Positions 1 to 9,022 of a DNA stretch of 64,000 nucleotides are shown piece after piece. The stretch's first letter is position 1, and every line of letters begins with the position of its first letter. Under the pieces are notes generated by a model. It was given only the letters and a program-made list of their open reading frames with translations, was not told the origin of the DNA and made no database searches. Source of the DNA: Rhizobium jaguaris (GTDB lineage Bacteria; Pseudomonadota; Alphaproteobacteria; Rhizobiales; Rhizobiaceae); assembly GCF_003627755.1 (NCBI RefSeq), contig NZ_CP032695.1, positions 1,984,001 to 2,048,000 on the forward strand, written 5' to 3'. The position numbers and the translations under genes were made by a program.

Positions 1-23
1 GTGCTCCACCAGAGGAGGCAGGA

Positions 24-1055
24 ATGGATTATCGCAAGCTCGGCCCCAGCGGGGCAGTCGTCACGGCATATTGCCTTGGCACCATGACCTTCGGCGCAGA
101 AGCGGACGAAATGGAATCTCATAGATTGCTGGACGACTATTTCGCCTGGGGCGGCAATTTCATCGACACCGCTGACGTCTACAGCGCCGGCAGGTCGGAG
201 GAGATCATTGGAAACTGGCTCAAAGCGCGGCCGACCGAGGCGCGACAGGCGGTTATCGCCACCAAAGGGCGCTTCCCGATGGGCACTGGACCGAACGATA
301 TCGGCCTGTCACGCCGGCACCTCAACCGGGCTCTGGATGACTCGCTGCGACGCCTCGGTGTCGAACACATCGACCTCTACCAGATGCACGCCTGGGACGC
401 GCTGACCCCGATCGAAGAGACGCTGCGTTTCCTCGACGATGCCGTCTCTGCCGGCAAGATCGGCTATTATGGTTTTTCCAACTATGTCGGCTGGCATATC
501 GCCAAGGCCGTCGAAATCGCCAAGGCGCGCGGCTATACGCGCCCGGTCACGCTTCAGCCGCAATACAACCTGCTTGTCCGCGATATCGAGCTTGAAATCG
601 TCGCGGCTTGCCAGGATGCCGGCATGGGCCTTCTGCCCTGGTCGCCACTCGGCGGCGGCTGGCTGACCGGCAAATACAAACGCGACCAGATGCCGACGGG
701 GGCGACCCGCCTCGGCGAAAACCCCAATCGCGGCAGCGAATCCTACGCCGCCCGCAACGCGCTGGAACGGACTTGGGCGATCATCGCAGTCGTCGAAGAG
801 ATTTCCAAGACACGCGGCGTCAGCATGGCGCAGGTGGCACTCGCCTGGACGGCAGCACGGCCGGCCGTGACCTCCGTCATCCTCGGCGCCCGCACACCCG
901 GTCAGCTTGCCGACAATCTCGGTGCGGCAGAACTGACTCTATCGGAAGCGGAGATGAACAGGCTCAACGAAATCAGCGCGCCGCAGCCTGCAGAATACCC
1001 CTACGGCAAGGGTGGCATCAACCAGCGCCACCGCAAGATCGAAGGTGGCCGGTAA
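24..1055 (+). CDS. Aldo/keto reductase
   Basis: Cytosolic NAD(P)H-dependent oxidoreductase of the aldo/keto reductase superfamily, 343 residues, the usual length for the bacterial members related to YajO and YhdN. The catalytic tetrad can be read as Asp48 and Tyr53 (FIDTADVYSAG), Lys81 (IATKG) and His122 (YQMHAWD). An AGAGGAGG-type ribosome binding site lies just before the ATG. The substrate cannot be told from sequence. It stands alone on the plus strand, tail to tail with the carboxylate operon that follows. A paralogue with the same tetrad lies at 43.8-44.8 kb. Confidence 0.93.
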   Translation: MDYRKLGPSGAVVTAYCLGTMTFGAEADEMESHRLLDDYFAWGGNFIDTADVYSAGRSEEIIGNWLKARPTEARQAVIATKGRFPMGTGPNDIGLSRRHLNRALDDSLRRLGVEHIDLYQMHAWDALTPIEETLRFLDDAVSAGKIGYYGFSNYVGWHIAKAVEIAKARGYTRPVTLQPQYNLLVRDIELEIVAACQDAGMGLLPWSPLGGGWLTGKYKRDQMPTGATRLGENPNRGSESYAARNALERTWAIIAVVEEISKTRGVSMAQVALAWTAARPAVTSVILGARTPGQLADNLGAAELTLSEAEMNRLNEISAPQPAEYPYGKGGINQRHRKIEGGR

Positions 1056-1068
1056 GATGTGTCGAGAC

Positions 1069-1093
1069 GGCGGAGCGGCATTGCTTCTCCGCC
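1069..1093. terminator. Possible hairpin between convergent genes
   Basis: GGCGGAG and CTCCGCC form a perfect 7-bp stem around an 11-base loop, in the gap between the plus-strand reductase and the end of the minus-strand operon. No T tract follows on either strand, so an intrinsic terminator is only suggested. Confidence 0.3.
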
Positions 1094-1221
1094 AGTCGCA
1101 ACCGAAGCGAAGTGCCTTCGTCACGCGCAGATTGGCGTCACTAGGATAATCTTACCGGTCGGGACATGGCAGGTTATCGCGCCAAAACATCCCGAACAGC
1201 AAGTTTTATCAACCTCATACG

Positions 1222-2289
1222 CTAGGCCAACGCCTTGATCTTCGATCGGATGGCCTCGCCCATTTCACTTGTCGACGACCGGCCGCCGAGATCCGGGGTA
1301 ACGAATTGCTTCTCTTCGATGATTGAGTCGACTGCTTCGCGCATAAGCGAAGCTGCCGTGATCGCTTTCGGCTCCCGCTTCTTCCGACCGAGCCAATCGA
1401 AAAGCATGGCCCCCGACACGATCATCGCGAAGGGATTGGCAATGCCCTTTCCGGCGATGTCGGGTGCAGACCCATGCGTCGCCTGCGCCATGGCCAGATC
1501 CGGCCCGGCACACAGGCCCGGCGCCATGCCGAGCCCGCCGACAAGACCGGCAGCCTCGTCCGAAAGAATGTCGCCGAACATGTTGGTGGTGACGACGACG
1601 TCATATTGCTGTGGCTTCATTGCGAGACGCATGGCGAAGGTATCAACCATCGTCTCTTCATATTGGACGTCCGGAAAATCTTCGGCGACGCGCCGGCATT
1701 CCTCGGCAAACATGCCGCAGCCGAGCTTGAATACCGTATCCTTGTGAACGGCCGTCAGCTTCTTGCGGCGGCTTTGGGCCAATTCGAAAGCCGCACGCGC
1801 GACCTTGGACGAGCCGTTGCGCGTAATGACACGCACCGAAATCGTCATCTCCTCGCTCGGGCGGAACTCACCCGATCCGGCGACGACATTACGATCCGGC
1901 TGAAAGCCCTCATTGTTCTCCCGCACGATTACCAAGTCTACACCCTGATGCACGCAAGGAAGGCTGCGATAGGAACGCGCCGGCCTTATGTTGGCGTAGA
2001 GATCGAAGTGCTTGCGCAGGATCGGGTGCGGATTGATCGCCGATGGACTCTTCGGATAGGCTTGGTGACCGATCGGCCCCAGCACCCAGCCGTCAAGCTT
2101 CGACAACTGCTCCAAGGTGTCGGCCGGCATCGTCGTACCGAGTTCGTCATAGGCGGCGCGGCCGATCGGCAACGCCGTCCAGGCAACTTCCAGATCGGTC
2201 ACGGCCGCCGCCGCGCGCATGGCCGCGATTGTTTCGGGGACGATCTCGTGGCCGATATCGTCGCCATTCAAGATCCCGATACTGAGCAT
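1222..2289 (-). CDS. Isocitrate/isopropylmalate dehydrogenase family protein
   Basis: NAD-linked metal-dependent beta-decarboxylating dehydrogenase family (isopropylmalate, isocitrate, tartrate and homoisocitrate dehydrogenases), 355 residues, the normal length. Visible features are the N-terminal NGDDIGHEIVPE variant of the GDGIGPE motif, substrate arginines near residues 92, 102 and 123, Lys183 in VHKDTVFKL, metal aspartates 240 and 244 in FGDILSDE, and the NAD-binding HGSAPDIAGKGIANP. The catalytic tyrosine of the family motif (YTR in isopropylmalate dehydrogenases) is Ile155 here, and the specificity loop reads VRENNEGFQPDRN. It is therefore probably not a true LeuB or Icd. It is the last gene of the carboxylate operon, and its ATG overlaps the stop of the upstream PrpD-type gene by one base. 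Confidence 0.88.
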   Translation of the reverse strand: MLSIGILNGDDIGHEIVPETIAAMRAAAAVTDLEVAWTALPIGRAAYDELGTTMPADTLEQLSKLDGWVLGPIGHQAYPKSPSAINPHPILRKHFDLYANIRPARSYRSLPCVHQGVDLVIVRENNEGFQPDRNVVAGSGEFRPSEEMTISVRVITRNGSSKVARAAFELAQSRRKKLTAVHKDTVFKLGCGMFAEECRRVAEDFPDVQYEETMVDTFAMRLAMKPQQYDVVVTTNMFGDILSDEAAGLVGGLGMAPGLCAGPDLAMAQATHGSAPDIAGKGIANPFAMIVSGAMLFDWLGRKKREPKAITAASLMREAVDSIIEEKQFVTPDLGGRSSTSEMGEAIRSKIKALA

Positions 2290-3656
2290 CAGACAGCCTC
2301 CGCCTGTCGTGCCCTGGCAACGTTCGCGCCGGCGCGGGCGATTTCGGAGGCATCTGCGAGTTCGCCGATCTTCCAGGCGAGTTCGAGCAGAGCCGCCGAG
2401 CCGGCTTGACCAAGCACCGGATCGACAAGCCCACGGAATTTCGCTTCAAGATCCGCATTGCTCATCGGCCGTTCCAGGCTACCGATCGCATGGGCGACAT
2501 GCTTGTCGAGAACGCGGCCATCGATCGTCGTCAGCCGCACCTTCACCTCGTCCTCGTGGATGCTCTGGCTTGCAGTGGTGCTCACCCGATCACGCAACGC
2601 AATGACCTTAGGATCGCGCACCACGTCGTCGTCATATTCGCCTTCGCCGGCCGCGCCATAGATGATCGCGGCAGCGGCCGAGTGATAGACGCTGAACTTG
2701 CCTTCGAGCCCCGTGCGCGGCGTCTTCTTGCCGGTGAGTTCCAGTACCAGCGGATGTACCTCAAGTTCGATCGAAGCAACGTCCTCGGCCTTCAGGCCGT
2801 GTTCGTTGCGAAGCTGCACGCAACCGTCGATCGCCGGATGGATGACGATGCCGCAGGCGAACGGCTTATAGGTGTTGAGACTGATCTCGAAATGCTCGCC
2901 CAGGCCCTGGGTGATCTCATCGAAATTGCGGGCGGCCGACATCACATGCGCGAAACCGCGCGGCGCTTCCAGCACACGGTCGGAACTAGTGAAATTTTGT
3001 TTGGCGAGCAATGCGGCCGTCATGCCGTTTTGTGCGGCGCGGCCGGGATGGAAGCTCTTGCACATCGTTCCGAACATTTCGCGGAACCCCGAGGATTGGG
3101 TGCCGGCGATGCCGAGCGCCCAAACCATCTGTTGTTCGTCGAGCTTCAAGAGCTTGCCGACCGCCGCCGCCGCGCCGAAGACTCCTGCAGTGCCGGTGAT
3201 ATGCCAGCCGATATCGTAATGGGCGGGATATACCGCGTTACCGATCCGGCATTCGGTTTCGACGCCGAGAATGAAGGCATGCAGGAAATCGGCACCGGAA
3301 ACCGGATGATGCTCTGCAAAGGCCAGAATGGCCGAAGCGACGGGACCGGCGGGATGGATGATCGTGCGCAGATGCGTATCGTCGAAATCGAAGACGTGGC
3401 TCGAAATGCCGTTCAGCAGCGCGGCATTGAGAATATCGGTCTTCTCGCCGCGGCCAAGCACGGTTGCCTGGCCTGCGCCTATGAATGGCCGCAGCGCTTC
3501 CGTTGCTCGATCGAGAGTCGGATGAACGGAACCGCCGACGGCGCAGCCGAGCCAGTTCAGGAACGAGCGCACGGCTTCCCGTTTGACGGCGGCGGGAACA
3601 TCGTCCGGCTTCGCCTGAACCAGATAGCGCGCAAGAATCCGGGTCACTTCAGTCAT
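2289..3656 (-). CDS. MmgE/PrpD family protein (copy 1)
   Basis: Member of the MmgE/PrpD fold that includes 2-methylcitrate dehydratase, cis-aconitate decarboxylase and iminodisuccinate epimerase; 455 residues from the chosen start. Family landmarks are the N-terminal helix, the FDFDDTHLRTIIHPAGP segment, the GWHITGTAGVFGAAAA helix and the SGFREMFGTMCKSFHPGRAAQNG stretch. I start it at MTEVTRIL, because the longer open frame adds 27 residues that look non-coding and the family normally begins here. It has a second divergent copy two genes upstream, separated by an SDR gene. Such pairs may catalyse dehydration or epimerisation of a polycarboxylate, but the substrate is unknown. Confidence 0.9.
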   Translation of the reverse strand: MTEVTRILARYLVQAKPDDVPAAVKREAVRSFLNWLGCAVGGSVHPTLDRATEALRPFIGAGQATVLGRGEKTDILNAALLNGISSHVFDFDDTHLRTIIHPAGPVASAILAFAEHHPVSGADFLHAFILGVETECRIGNAVYPAHYDIGWHITGTAGVFGAAAAVGKLLKLDEQQMVWALGIAGTQSSGFREMFGTMCKSFHPGRAAQNGMTAALLAKQNFTSSDRVLEAPRGFAHVMSAARNFDEITQGLGEHFEISLNTYKPFACGIVIHPAIDGCVQLRNEHGLKAEDVASIELEVHPLVLELTGKKTPRTGLEGKFSVYHSAAAAIIYGAAGEGEYDDDVVRDPKVIALRDRVSTTASQSIHEDEVKVRLTTIDGRVLDKHVAHAIGSLERPMSNADLEAKFRGLVDPVLGQAGSAALLELAWKIGELADASEIARAGANVARARQAEAV

Positions 3657-3770
3657 GGGTATTCCTTTTCGAAAATAATAATGTCTTGGGAGCCGGCAGA
3701 CGCGCTCGGGAAAAGCCGCTGCCGTTGAAAGTCGCAAGACCGGCCGGAGGCCGATCGCGCAAACTGCAAT

Positions 3771-4526
3771 TCATGGCAGGAAGACCCCACCATTGGCATG
3801 GATCGTCTGACCGGTCAGGTAACGAGCATTCGGACCGGCGAGGAACTGAACCAGGGCGGCCACTTCTTCCGGCCGTCCGCGACGACCGACCAAAGGGGCA
3901 TGCACGGCGTGATGGGCGGGATTTTGTGCTGAGGAACGGCCACGCGCTGTGCCGATCATACCGGGCACGACGCAATTGACGGTGATCCCCTGCGGCGCCA
4001 GGTCATGCGCGAGTCCGCGCGTCAGTCCGACGATGCCCGCCTTGGCTGTCACCACATGCGCACGATTGGCCGCGCCCGTATGGGCGGACATGCCGCCGAT
4101 GTTGATGATCGCTGCATTGTCGGAACGTGAAAGCGCCGGCTGCGCGGCCTTCGCCATCAGGAAGGCGCCATCTAGGATGATGCTCAACACCTCACGCCAT
4201 TCCGCGTATGAGAGATCGGCAAAGGGCGTTTCACGGCGGTTAGCGGCGTTGTTGACGACGCAATCAAGTTTGCCGAAGGCGTCAAGCGCGCTTGCGACCA
4301 ACCGTTGAGCTCCCTCCTCGGTGGCGACATCCGCCAATGTTACGATCGCGCGACCGCCGGCGGACTGAATCTCCGCCGCGGCTGCTTCCGCTTCTGCCCG
4401 AGAACTGAGGGCATTGACCACTACGGCGGCGCCGGCAGATGCCAAGTCGAGCGCGATCTGACGGCCAATGTTGCGGGCAGCGCCTGTCACAATTGCGACG
4501 CGGCCTGCGAGGCTCTGTTCGCTCAC
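3771..4526 (-). CDS. SDR family oxidoreductase lacking the usual Tyr
   Basis: Classical short-chain dehydrogenase fold of 251 residues: TGAARNIG cofactor motif at 14-21, NNAA at 92-95, a serine at 147 in the active-site strand, and Lys162. The catalytic YxxxK motif reads VVTAK, so the tyrosine is Val158, with His157 next to it. The rest of the fold, including the C-terminal YLTGQTIHANGG, is intact, so this looks like a natural variant rather than a decayed gene. It begins with GTG overlapping the stop of the upstream PrpD-type gene (GTGA). Its position in the operon suggests it acts on the same carboxylate or an aldehyde or alcohol derived from it. Confidence 0.88.
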   Translation of the reverse strand: MSEQSLAGRVAIVTGAARNIGRQIALDLASAGAAVVVNALSSRAEAEAAAAEIQSAGGRAIVTLADVATEEGAQRLVASALDAFGKLDCVVNNAANRRETPFADLSYAEWREVLSIILDGAFLMAKAAQPALSRSDNAAIINIGGMSAHTGAANRAHVVTAKAGIVGLTRGLAHDLAPQGITVNCVVPGMIGTARGRSSAQNPAHHAVHAPLVGRRGRPEEVAALVQFLAGPNARYLTGQTIHANGGVFLP

Positions 4527-5905
4527 AGCGCAAACTCCTTCAATCGATCGATATCAGCGCCGTCGAAAATCGTTTGCGAGAGTGTAAGAAAAGCGAGTGC
4601 CGTCTCCCGACTCCAGCCGCCATAGACGGCATTGTCGACGAACTTCGTCTCTATCTCTTCCACCGTCAGCGGCGCATGCTTGCCGCCGCGCATATAGGGC
4701 TGACGGAATTCCAGCTGCGAACCGTCCGAAAGCGTCGCCAGGAGATGGCCAGTGAAGTTCTTCGGATATTCGTCGTTCGGATCGATGCGATAGCGGATCT
4801 TCGCCGCAAGCGCCCTTACTGCCGGATCGGCGATGCGTTCCCCAGTGAATTGCGCGAGCCCCGCCTTGCGATCGAGGAAGCCGAAAGCCATGCAGATGGG
4901 GGTCGAGAATTTCGCGGCGTAGGGCGTCTGCGGCGCGTGCTTGACCGCAAGCGGTTCCCATAGCCGATGCACCGTGCCTTCGCCGACATCGCAGACGATC
5001 TCCACGATCTGATCCGCGCTGACGCCGGTCTCGGCGAGTTGGACAGCGCAGTCGATAAACGGTTGCGTCATCGTCCCGCATGCATAGGGCTTGAAGGCGA
5101 TGGTCTCCATGATCCAATCTTGACCAAGATCGCGGAGAAGAACGCCGAAGTCGGGTTCACGTGACGGTGCAAAGGCGTGGAAGAAACCATGTGTGCCTTC
5201 CATCACTGTACGAGGGCCGAGGAACCCGCCGCGAGCCATGAGCGCCGCGCGTATGCCGGACTGGGCGGCGTTGCCGGCATGCATGCGTTTGGTCCAGGTG
5301 CCTTCGGCCAGGTATTCTATGATACCCGCCGCCATGCTGCCGGCAATGCCGATCGCCGAGACCGTCTCGCTTTCGCTGAGGCCGAGACTGGCGGAAACGG
5401 CCGCAGCAGCAGCGACCGTGCCGATAACGGCGGTCGGATGGAACCCCGCTGTATGGATTGCCTTCGGTGCAACGAGGCTCAGACGGCAGAGAAGCTCGAC
5501 GCCCACAGCGACCCCCTTCAGGAGCCTGTCGCCGCTAAGCCCCTCACGCTCGCAAATGGCAAGCACCGCCGGCACGATGACGGCGCCGGAATGAACCGGC
5601 CCGCCCTCGAAAGTATCGTCGTAATCTTCGCCATGCGCGGCGGTGCCGTTGATTAGTGCGGCGCTGAAAGCATCGAAACCGCCGTGATGGCCGATCGCGG
5701 TGGTGACACCCTTGTCGGTCGCGGCAATCGTTGCGGCGACATAGTCTTCGTTCCGGGCGGCGATGGCGAGGCCCGCCACGTCGACGATCAACATACGCGA
5801 AATGTCGATCGCCTTTTTCGAAATCCCGTCACGGGAGAGGCCGGCGATCCACTGCGCCAGAGTCTCGGCGATGGTGGTCGTGGCAAGAGGACTATGCTGG
5901 TTCAC
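4523..5905 (-). CDS. MmgE/PrpD family protein (copy 2)
   Basis: Second MmgE/PrpD-family protein of the operon, 460 residues, clearly divergent from the copy at 2.3-3.7 kb. Landmarks are GEDYDDTFEGGPVHSGAVIVPA near residues 96-117, the AGFHPTAVIGTVAAAAA helix, the IAFKPYACGTMTQPFIDCA segment and RYRIDPNDEYPKNFTGHL near the C terminus. The start is GTG, coupled to the tctA stop by a GTGA overlap. In this family small active-site changes separate dehydratases, decarboxylases and epimerases, so the reaction cannot be named. Two different copies in one operon suggest two successive steps or two subunits. Confidence 0.9.
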   Translation of the reverse strand: MNQHSPLATTTIAETLAQWIAGLSRDGISKKAIDISRMLIVDVAGLAIAARNEDYVAATIAATDKGVTTAIGHHGGFDAFSAALINGTAAHGEDYDDTFEGGPVHSGAVIVPAVLAICEREGLSGDRLLKGVAVGVELLCRLSLVAPKAIHTAGFHPTAVIGTVAAAAAVSASLGLSESETVSAIGIAGSMAAGIIEYLAEGTWTKRMHAGNAAQSGIRAALMARGGFLGPRTVMEGTHGFFHAFAPSREPDFGVLLRDLGQDWIMETIAFKPYACGTMTQPFIDCAVQLAETGVSADQIVEIVCDVGEGTVHRLWEPLAVKHAPQTPYAAKFSTPICMAFGFLDRKAGLAQFTGERIADPAVRALAAKIRYRIDPNDEYPKNFTGHLLATLSDGSQLEFRQPYMRGGKHAPLTVEEIETKFVDNAVYGGWSRETALAFLTLSQTIFDGADIDRLKEFAL

Positions 5906-7440
5906 GAGTGGCCTTTCACGATTTGGGACTCTTGGGCAGGCTGGGAGGACTGCGCTGTCTTGTCATTCCTGCGGCGGCCGCGGACATGTCCGACGAGGGA
6001 GCCGACGATGAAGAGAAGTGCGACGGCGAGCAGGCCGGCCGAGATCGGATCGGTGATGAAGGTCGAGTAGTCACCGGCCGAGAGCACCAGCGCCCGCCGA
6101 TAGTTGGATTCGATCAGGAATCCGAGAACCACACCGAGCACCATCGGCAGGAACGGCAGCCGGAAATAACGCATGGCATAGCCGAGGGCGCCGAAGGACA
6201 GCGCAACGCCGACCTGGAACAGGCTGTATTCGATCGCGTAGACGCCGGAGACCAGCAATGCGAAGATGAACGCCATCAGGTAGGATTTCGGCCGGTTCAC
6301 CAGCCAGATGCAAGGCGGCATGAAGGCGTAGCCTGCGACAAGCAATGCGATGACGCTGACGCCAAGGCCGACATAGAGGTCAAACACGATATCGGCATGC
6401 TGCACGAACAGCATCGGTCCGGGAATAAGGTCCTGGATCAGGAAGCCGCCGAGCAGGACGGCCGTGGAGTTCGTACCGGGAATACCGAGACTCAGCAGCG
6501 GAATGAGCGCGGTCTTGGAAACCGTGGTGTTGGCGGTTTCCGGCGCGGCGATGCCTTCCGGTGCGCCCTTGCCGAACTCGTCCTTGTGGCGCGACCAGCG
6601 GCGCGCTTCGTTATAGGCAAGAAAGGCTGCCACTGTCCCGCCGGCGCCAGGCGTCACACCTTCGATGACGCCGACGATCATGCCGATCAGTTGCGCCGGC
6701 CAGATCCGTTTCCAGATGGCTTTGCTCGGGAACCTGACACGAGCCGAACCCGCATCCGCCTTGTCCCACGCGGGCTCGCTTGCCGTCGCCATCAACTCGC
6801 TCAGCGCATAGAGACCGACGAGAACGAGGATCGGCGGAATGCCGGAGAGAAGTTCCGGGCTGCCGAAGGTGAAGCGATTGAGGCCGGTCACGGGATCGGT
6901 GCCGATGGCTGCGATCATCAGTCCGAGAACGCCGGCCATCAAACCCTTGATCAGATTTTCACCGGCCAACGACCCGATGACGCTCAGACCGAGGATGCCT
7001 AGCGCGAAATAAGAGGTCGGATGAAAGGCCAGCGCCAGACGAGACAACGGCTCCGTCAGCAGCACCAGGACAACGAGCCCGAAAATGCCGCCGAGAATAC
7101 CGGAATAGAGCGAGATACCAAGCGCTTCGCCCGCCCGACCCTGCTGCTTCATTGCATAGCCGTCAAGGACAGTGGCCGCCGCCGCATTGGTCCCCGGCGT
7201 GCGGATCAGAATGGCCGGAATGGAGCCGCCATATTCCGCGCCAAAATAGGCCGACGCCAAAAGCACGATCGCCATCGACGATTGCATACCGTAAGTGAAG
7301 GGCAGGAGGAGCGCCATTGCGATCGATGCGGAGATGCCCGGCATCGAGCTTCCAACGACGCCCCAGGCGACACCGGCGAAGGCTGCGAAGATGATGCCCG
7401 GCGTGGTCAGGACATCGAGCAGATGCATGAAAACAGCCAT
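5902..7440 (-). CDS. tctA: Tripartite tricarboxylate transporter permease TctA
   Basis: Large membrane subunit of a tripartite tricarboxylate transporter, 512 residues with about 12 predicted membrane segments. The family signatures are GVVGSSMPGISASIAMALLLP near the N terminus and the repeat-equivalent GVTPGAGGTVAAFLAYNEARR in the middle, followed by a third glycine-rich stretch (LSLGIPGTNSTAVLLGGF). It works with the small membrane subunit TctB and the periplasmic binding protein TctC just upstream to import a di- or tricarboxylate using the ion gradient. Its stop overlaps the start of the downstream PrpD-type gene, which ties import to catabolism. Confidence 0.95.
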   Translation of the reverse strand: MAVFMHLLDVLTTPGIIFAAFAGVAWGVVGSSMPGISASIAMALLLPFTYGMQSSMAIVLLASAYFGAEYGGSIPAILIRTPGTNAAAATVLDGYAMKQQGRAGEALGISLYSGILGGIFGLVVLVLLTEPLSRLALAFHPTSYFALGILGLSVIGSLAGENLIKGLMAGVLGLMIAAIGTDPVTGLNRFTFGSPELLSGIPPILVLVGLYALSELMATASEPAWDKADAGSARVRFPSKAIWKRIWPAQLIGMIVGVIEGVTPGAGGTVAAFLAYNEARRWSRHKDEFGKGAPEGIAAPETANTTVSKTALIPLLSLGIPGTNSTAVLLGGFLIQDLIPGPMLFVQHADIVFDLYVGLGVSVIALLVAGYAFMPPCIWLVNRPKSYLMAFIFALLVSGVYAIEYSLFQVGVALSFGALGYAMRYFRLPFLPMVLGVVLGFLIESNYRRALVLSAGDYSTFITDPISAGLLAVALLFIVGSLVGHVRGRRRNDKTAQSSQPAQESQIVKGHS

Positions 7441-7450
7441 GCCGTCCTCC

Positions 7451-7936
7451 TCAGATCAGCGACGGCCACAGCCCGGCAGGCTGCGGAACTTGCAGGATTT
7501 CAACGAAGATCACCCAGAAAACCACGCCGCCGGCTGCGGCAATCGGCAGCATCCATGGCGTAAGGCGACGTTCCAGATACCAGGCGACAAAGAAGATCAG
7601 GAGGGCCAGCGACAGAATGTATCCGAGCCAAGGCAGGATCGCGATGTAAGCTGCGCCCATAAGCACCATGCCGGCAGCACGCAACGCGGCGTAACGGTCG
7701 CTTTTTACCGTGTTCTTGCCGGCGCTGACGACGGCATGAACACCGCCGCCGCGCCCGAGAAGCGTGTTGGCGATCAAGAGCAGCGACAAAATACCGAGCA
7801 CGATCGCGTAGCTGATCGGCAGGCCCTGCGGTCCGACGGAGTCGGCGAGCATGCTGTGCGGGATGGCTGCTGCAACGCTGTAATAGGCTATGGCGAGCGC
7901 GAGCATCAGGATGCCGCAAACGAGATCGCGTTTCAT
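7451..7936 (-). CDS. tctB: Tripartite tricarboxylate transporter small subunit TctB
   Basis: Small membrane subunit of the TctABC importer, 161 residues with four predicted hydrophobic helices: residues 4-24, a second around 38-60, and a pair near the C terminus ending in WVIFVEILQVPQPAG. Small size, four helices and a position between tctC and tctA are diagnostic for this poorly conserved family. Ten bases separate it from tctA. Confidence 0.9.
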   Translation of the reverse strand: MKRDLVCGILMLALAIAYYSVAAAIPHSMLADSVGPQGLPISYAIVLGILSLLLIANTLLGRGGGVHAVVSAGKNTVKSDRYAALRAAGMVLMGAAYIAILPWLGYILSLALLIFFVAWYLERRLTPWMLPIAAAGGVVFWVIFVEILQVPQPAGLWPSLI

Positions 7937-7991
7937 GGGACGAAGCCTCTGAACTCGAAGGGAAAGCAGGCGGCGATAGCGCCGCCGCTTG

Positions 7992-8954
7992 TTACTGGAT
8001 GACGCCGGAAGCCTTCAGGAAGGCCTGCGTATCGCTGCCGAACTTGTTCATGAAGCTCACGTATTCATCATGCTTCATGAAGCCCGGCTCAAGATCGTTT
8101 TCCGTGTAGATCTTCTTGTATTTCGGGTCTGCGAGCAGCTTCGGGATCGCCGCTTCCCAGGCCGCAATGACCGCCGGGGGCAGGTTCTTCGGGCCAGCAA
8201 GGCCGCGGAATTTGACCACCGATACATCGATGCCCTGTTCCTTCGCCGTCTTCAGATCTGGAAAGAGGTTCAGACGGTGGTCGCCGACAACGGCCAGCAT
8301 GCGCAGCTTGCCTGCATCGAGTTGGGCGCGAATTTCGCCGATCTCGCCAACGCCGATGTCCAGCGTGCCATTCAGCACGTTGATCTGCATATCGCCACCG
8401 CCTTCGAAGGTGATGATGGACGCATTGACGCCGGTCTTCGCCTTGATCTGCTCGAGAACCTGCCGCTCGAGCGAGGCAGGGTTCGCAGCACCCCATTTGC
8501 CACGACCCTCCTCAGCGGCGGCAATGACATCCGGCAGCGTCTGGAACTTGGAATCCACCGAGGTGTAGATCACCTCAGGATCGTAGAAGACATTTACCAG
8601 CGGCTCCATATCCTTGTAGGTCGCTTCGGGCGTGCTGAGCAGGGACGTATAAATATAGGTCGGCGTCGTCGCGTAGAACCAGCTACCATCTGGCGTTGAG
8701 GAGGCTACCGTCGACATGGCCTTGGCACCGCTGCCACCGGTGACATTTTCGACGACCAGCTTCGGCCCCAGATAGGGCTGGAGATAGGGCAGCATTTCAC
8801 GCAGAAACACGTCACTACCGCCGCCGGGACTGGAATGCGTGACGAGCTTGACGATCGGCGCAGGATACTTTTGCTGAGCGATAGCCGCGCTGAAAGGCAG
8901 GGTTACGAGTGCAAGCGCCAATGAAATTGCTTTAGGTTTAAAATTAATTCCCAT
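7992..8954 (-). CDS. tctC: Tripartite tricarboxylate transporter substrate-binding protein TctC
   Basis: Periplasmic binding protein of the Bug/TctC family, 320 residues from MGINFKPK. A Sec signal peptide (basic start, hydrophobic SLALALVTLPFSAAIA) ends near residue 27. The mature protein has the family's N-terminal VTHSSPGGGSD loop and the central LNGTLDIGVGEIGEI segment. The longer open frame adds 18 residues before the signal peptide and is rejected. It captures the carboxylate for TctAB and lies first in the transporter part of the operon, 68 bases after the regulator gene. Confidence 0.92.
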   Translation of the reverse strand: MGINFKPKAISLALALVTLPFSAAIAQQKYPAPIVKLVTHSSPGGGSDVFLREMLPYLQPYLGPKLVVENVTGGSGAKAMSTVASSTPDGSWFYATTPTYIYTSLLSTPEATYKDMEPLVNVFYDPEVIYTSVDSKFQTLPDVIAAAEEGRGKWGAANPASLERQVLEQIKAKTGVNASIITFEGGGDMQINVLNGTLDIGVGEIGEIRAQLDAGKLRMLAVVGDHRLNLFPDLKTAKEQGIDVSVVKFRGLAGPKNLPPAVIAAWEAAIPKLLADPKYKKIYTENDLEPGFMKHDEYVSFMNKFGSDTQAFLKASGVIQ

Positions 8955-9022
8955 GCGATATTTCCTCCCATCGCAATTGGATGTTGAACGTCGCTCCCTC
9001 AGCGCCATCTCAGAAAAATGAA

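Noticed and set aside
2406..3728. A 440-codon plus-strand frame opposite a PrpD-type gene
   Set aside because: Antisense shadow; the minus-strand frame has the full MmgE/PrpD pattern.
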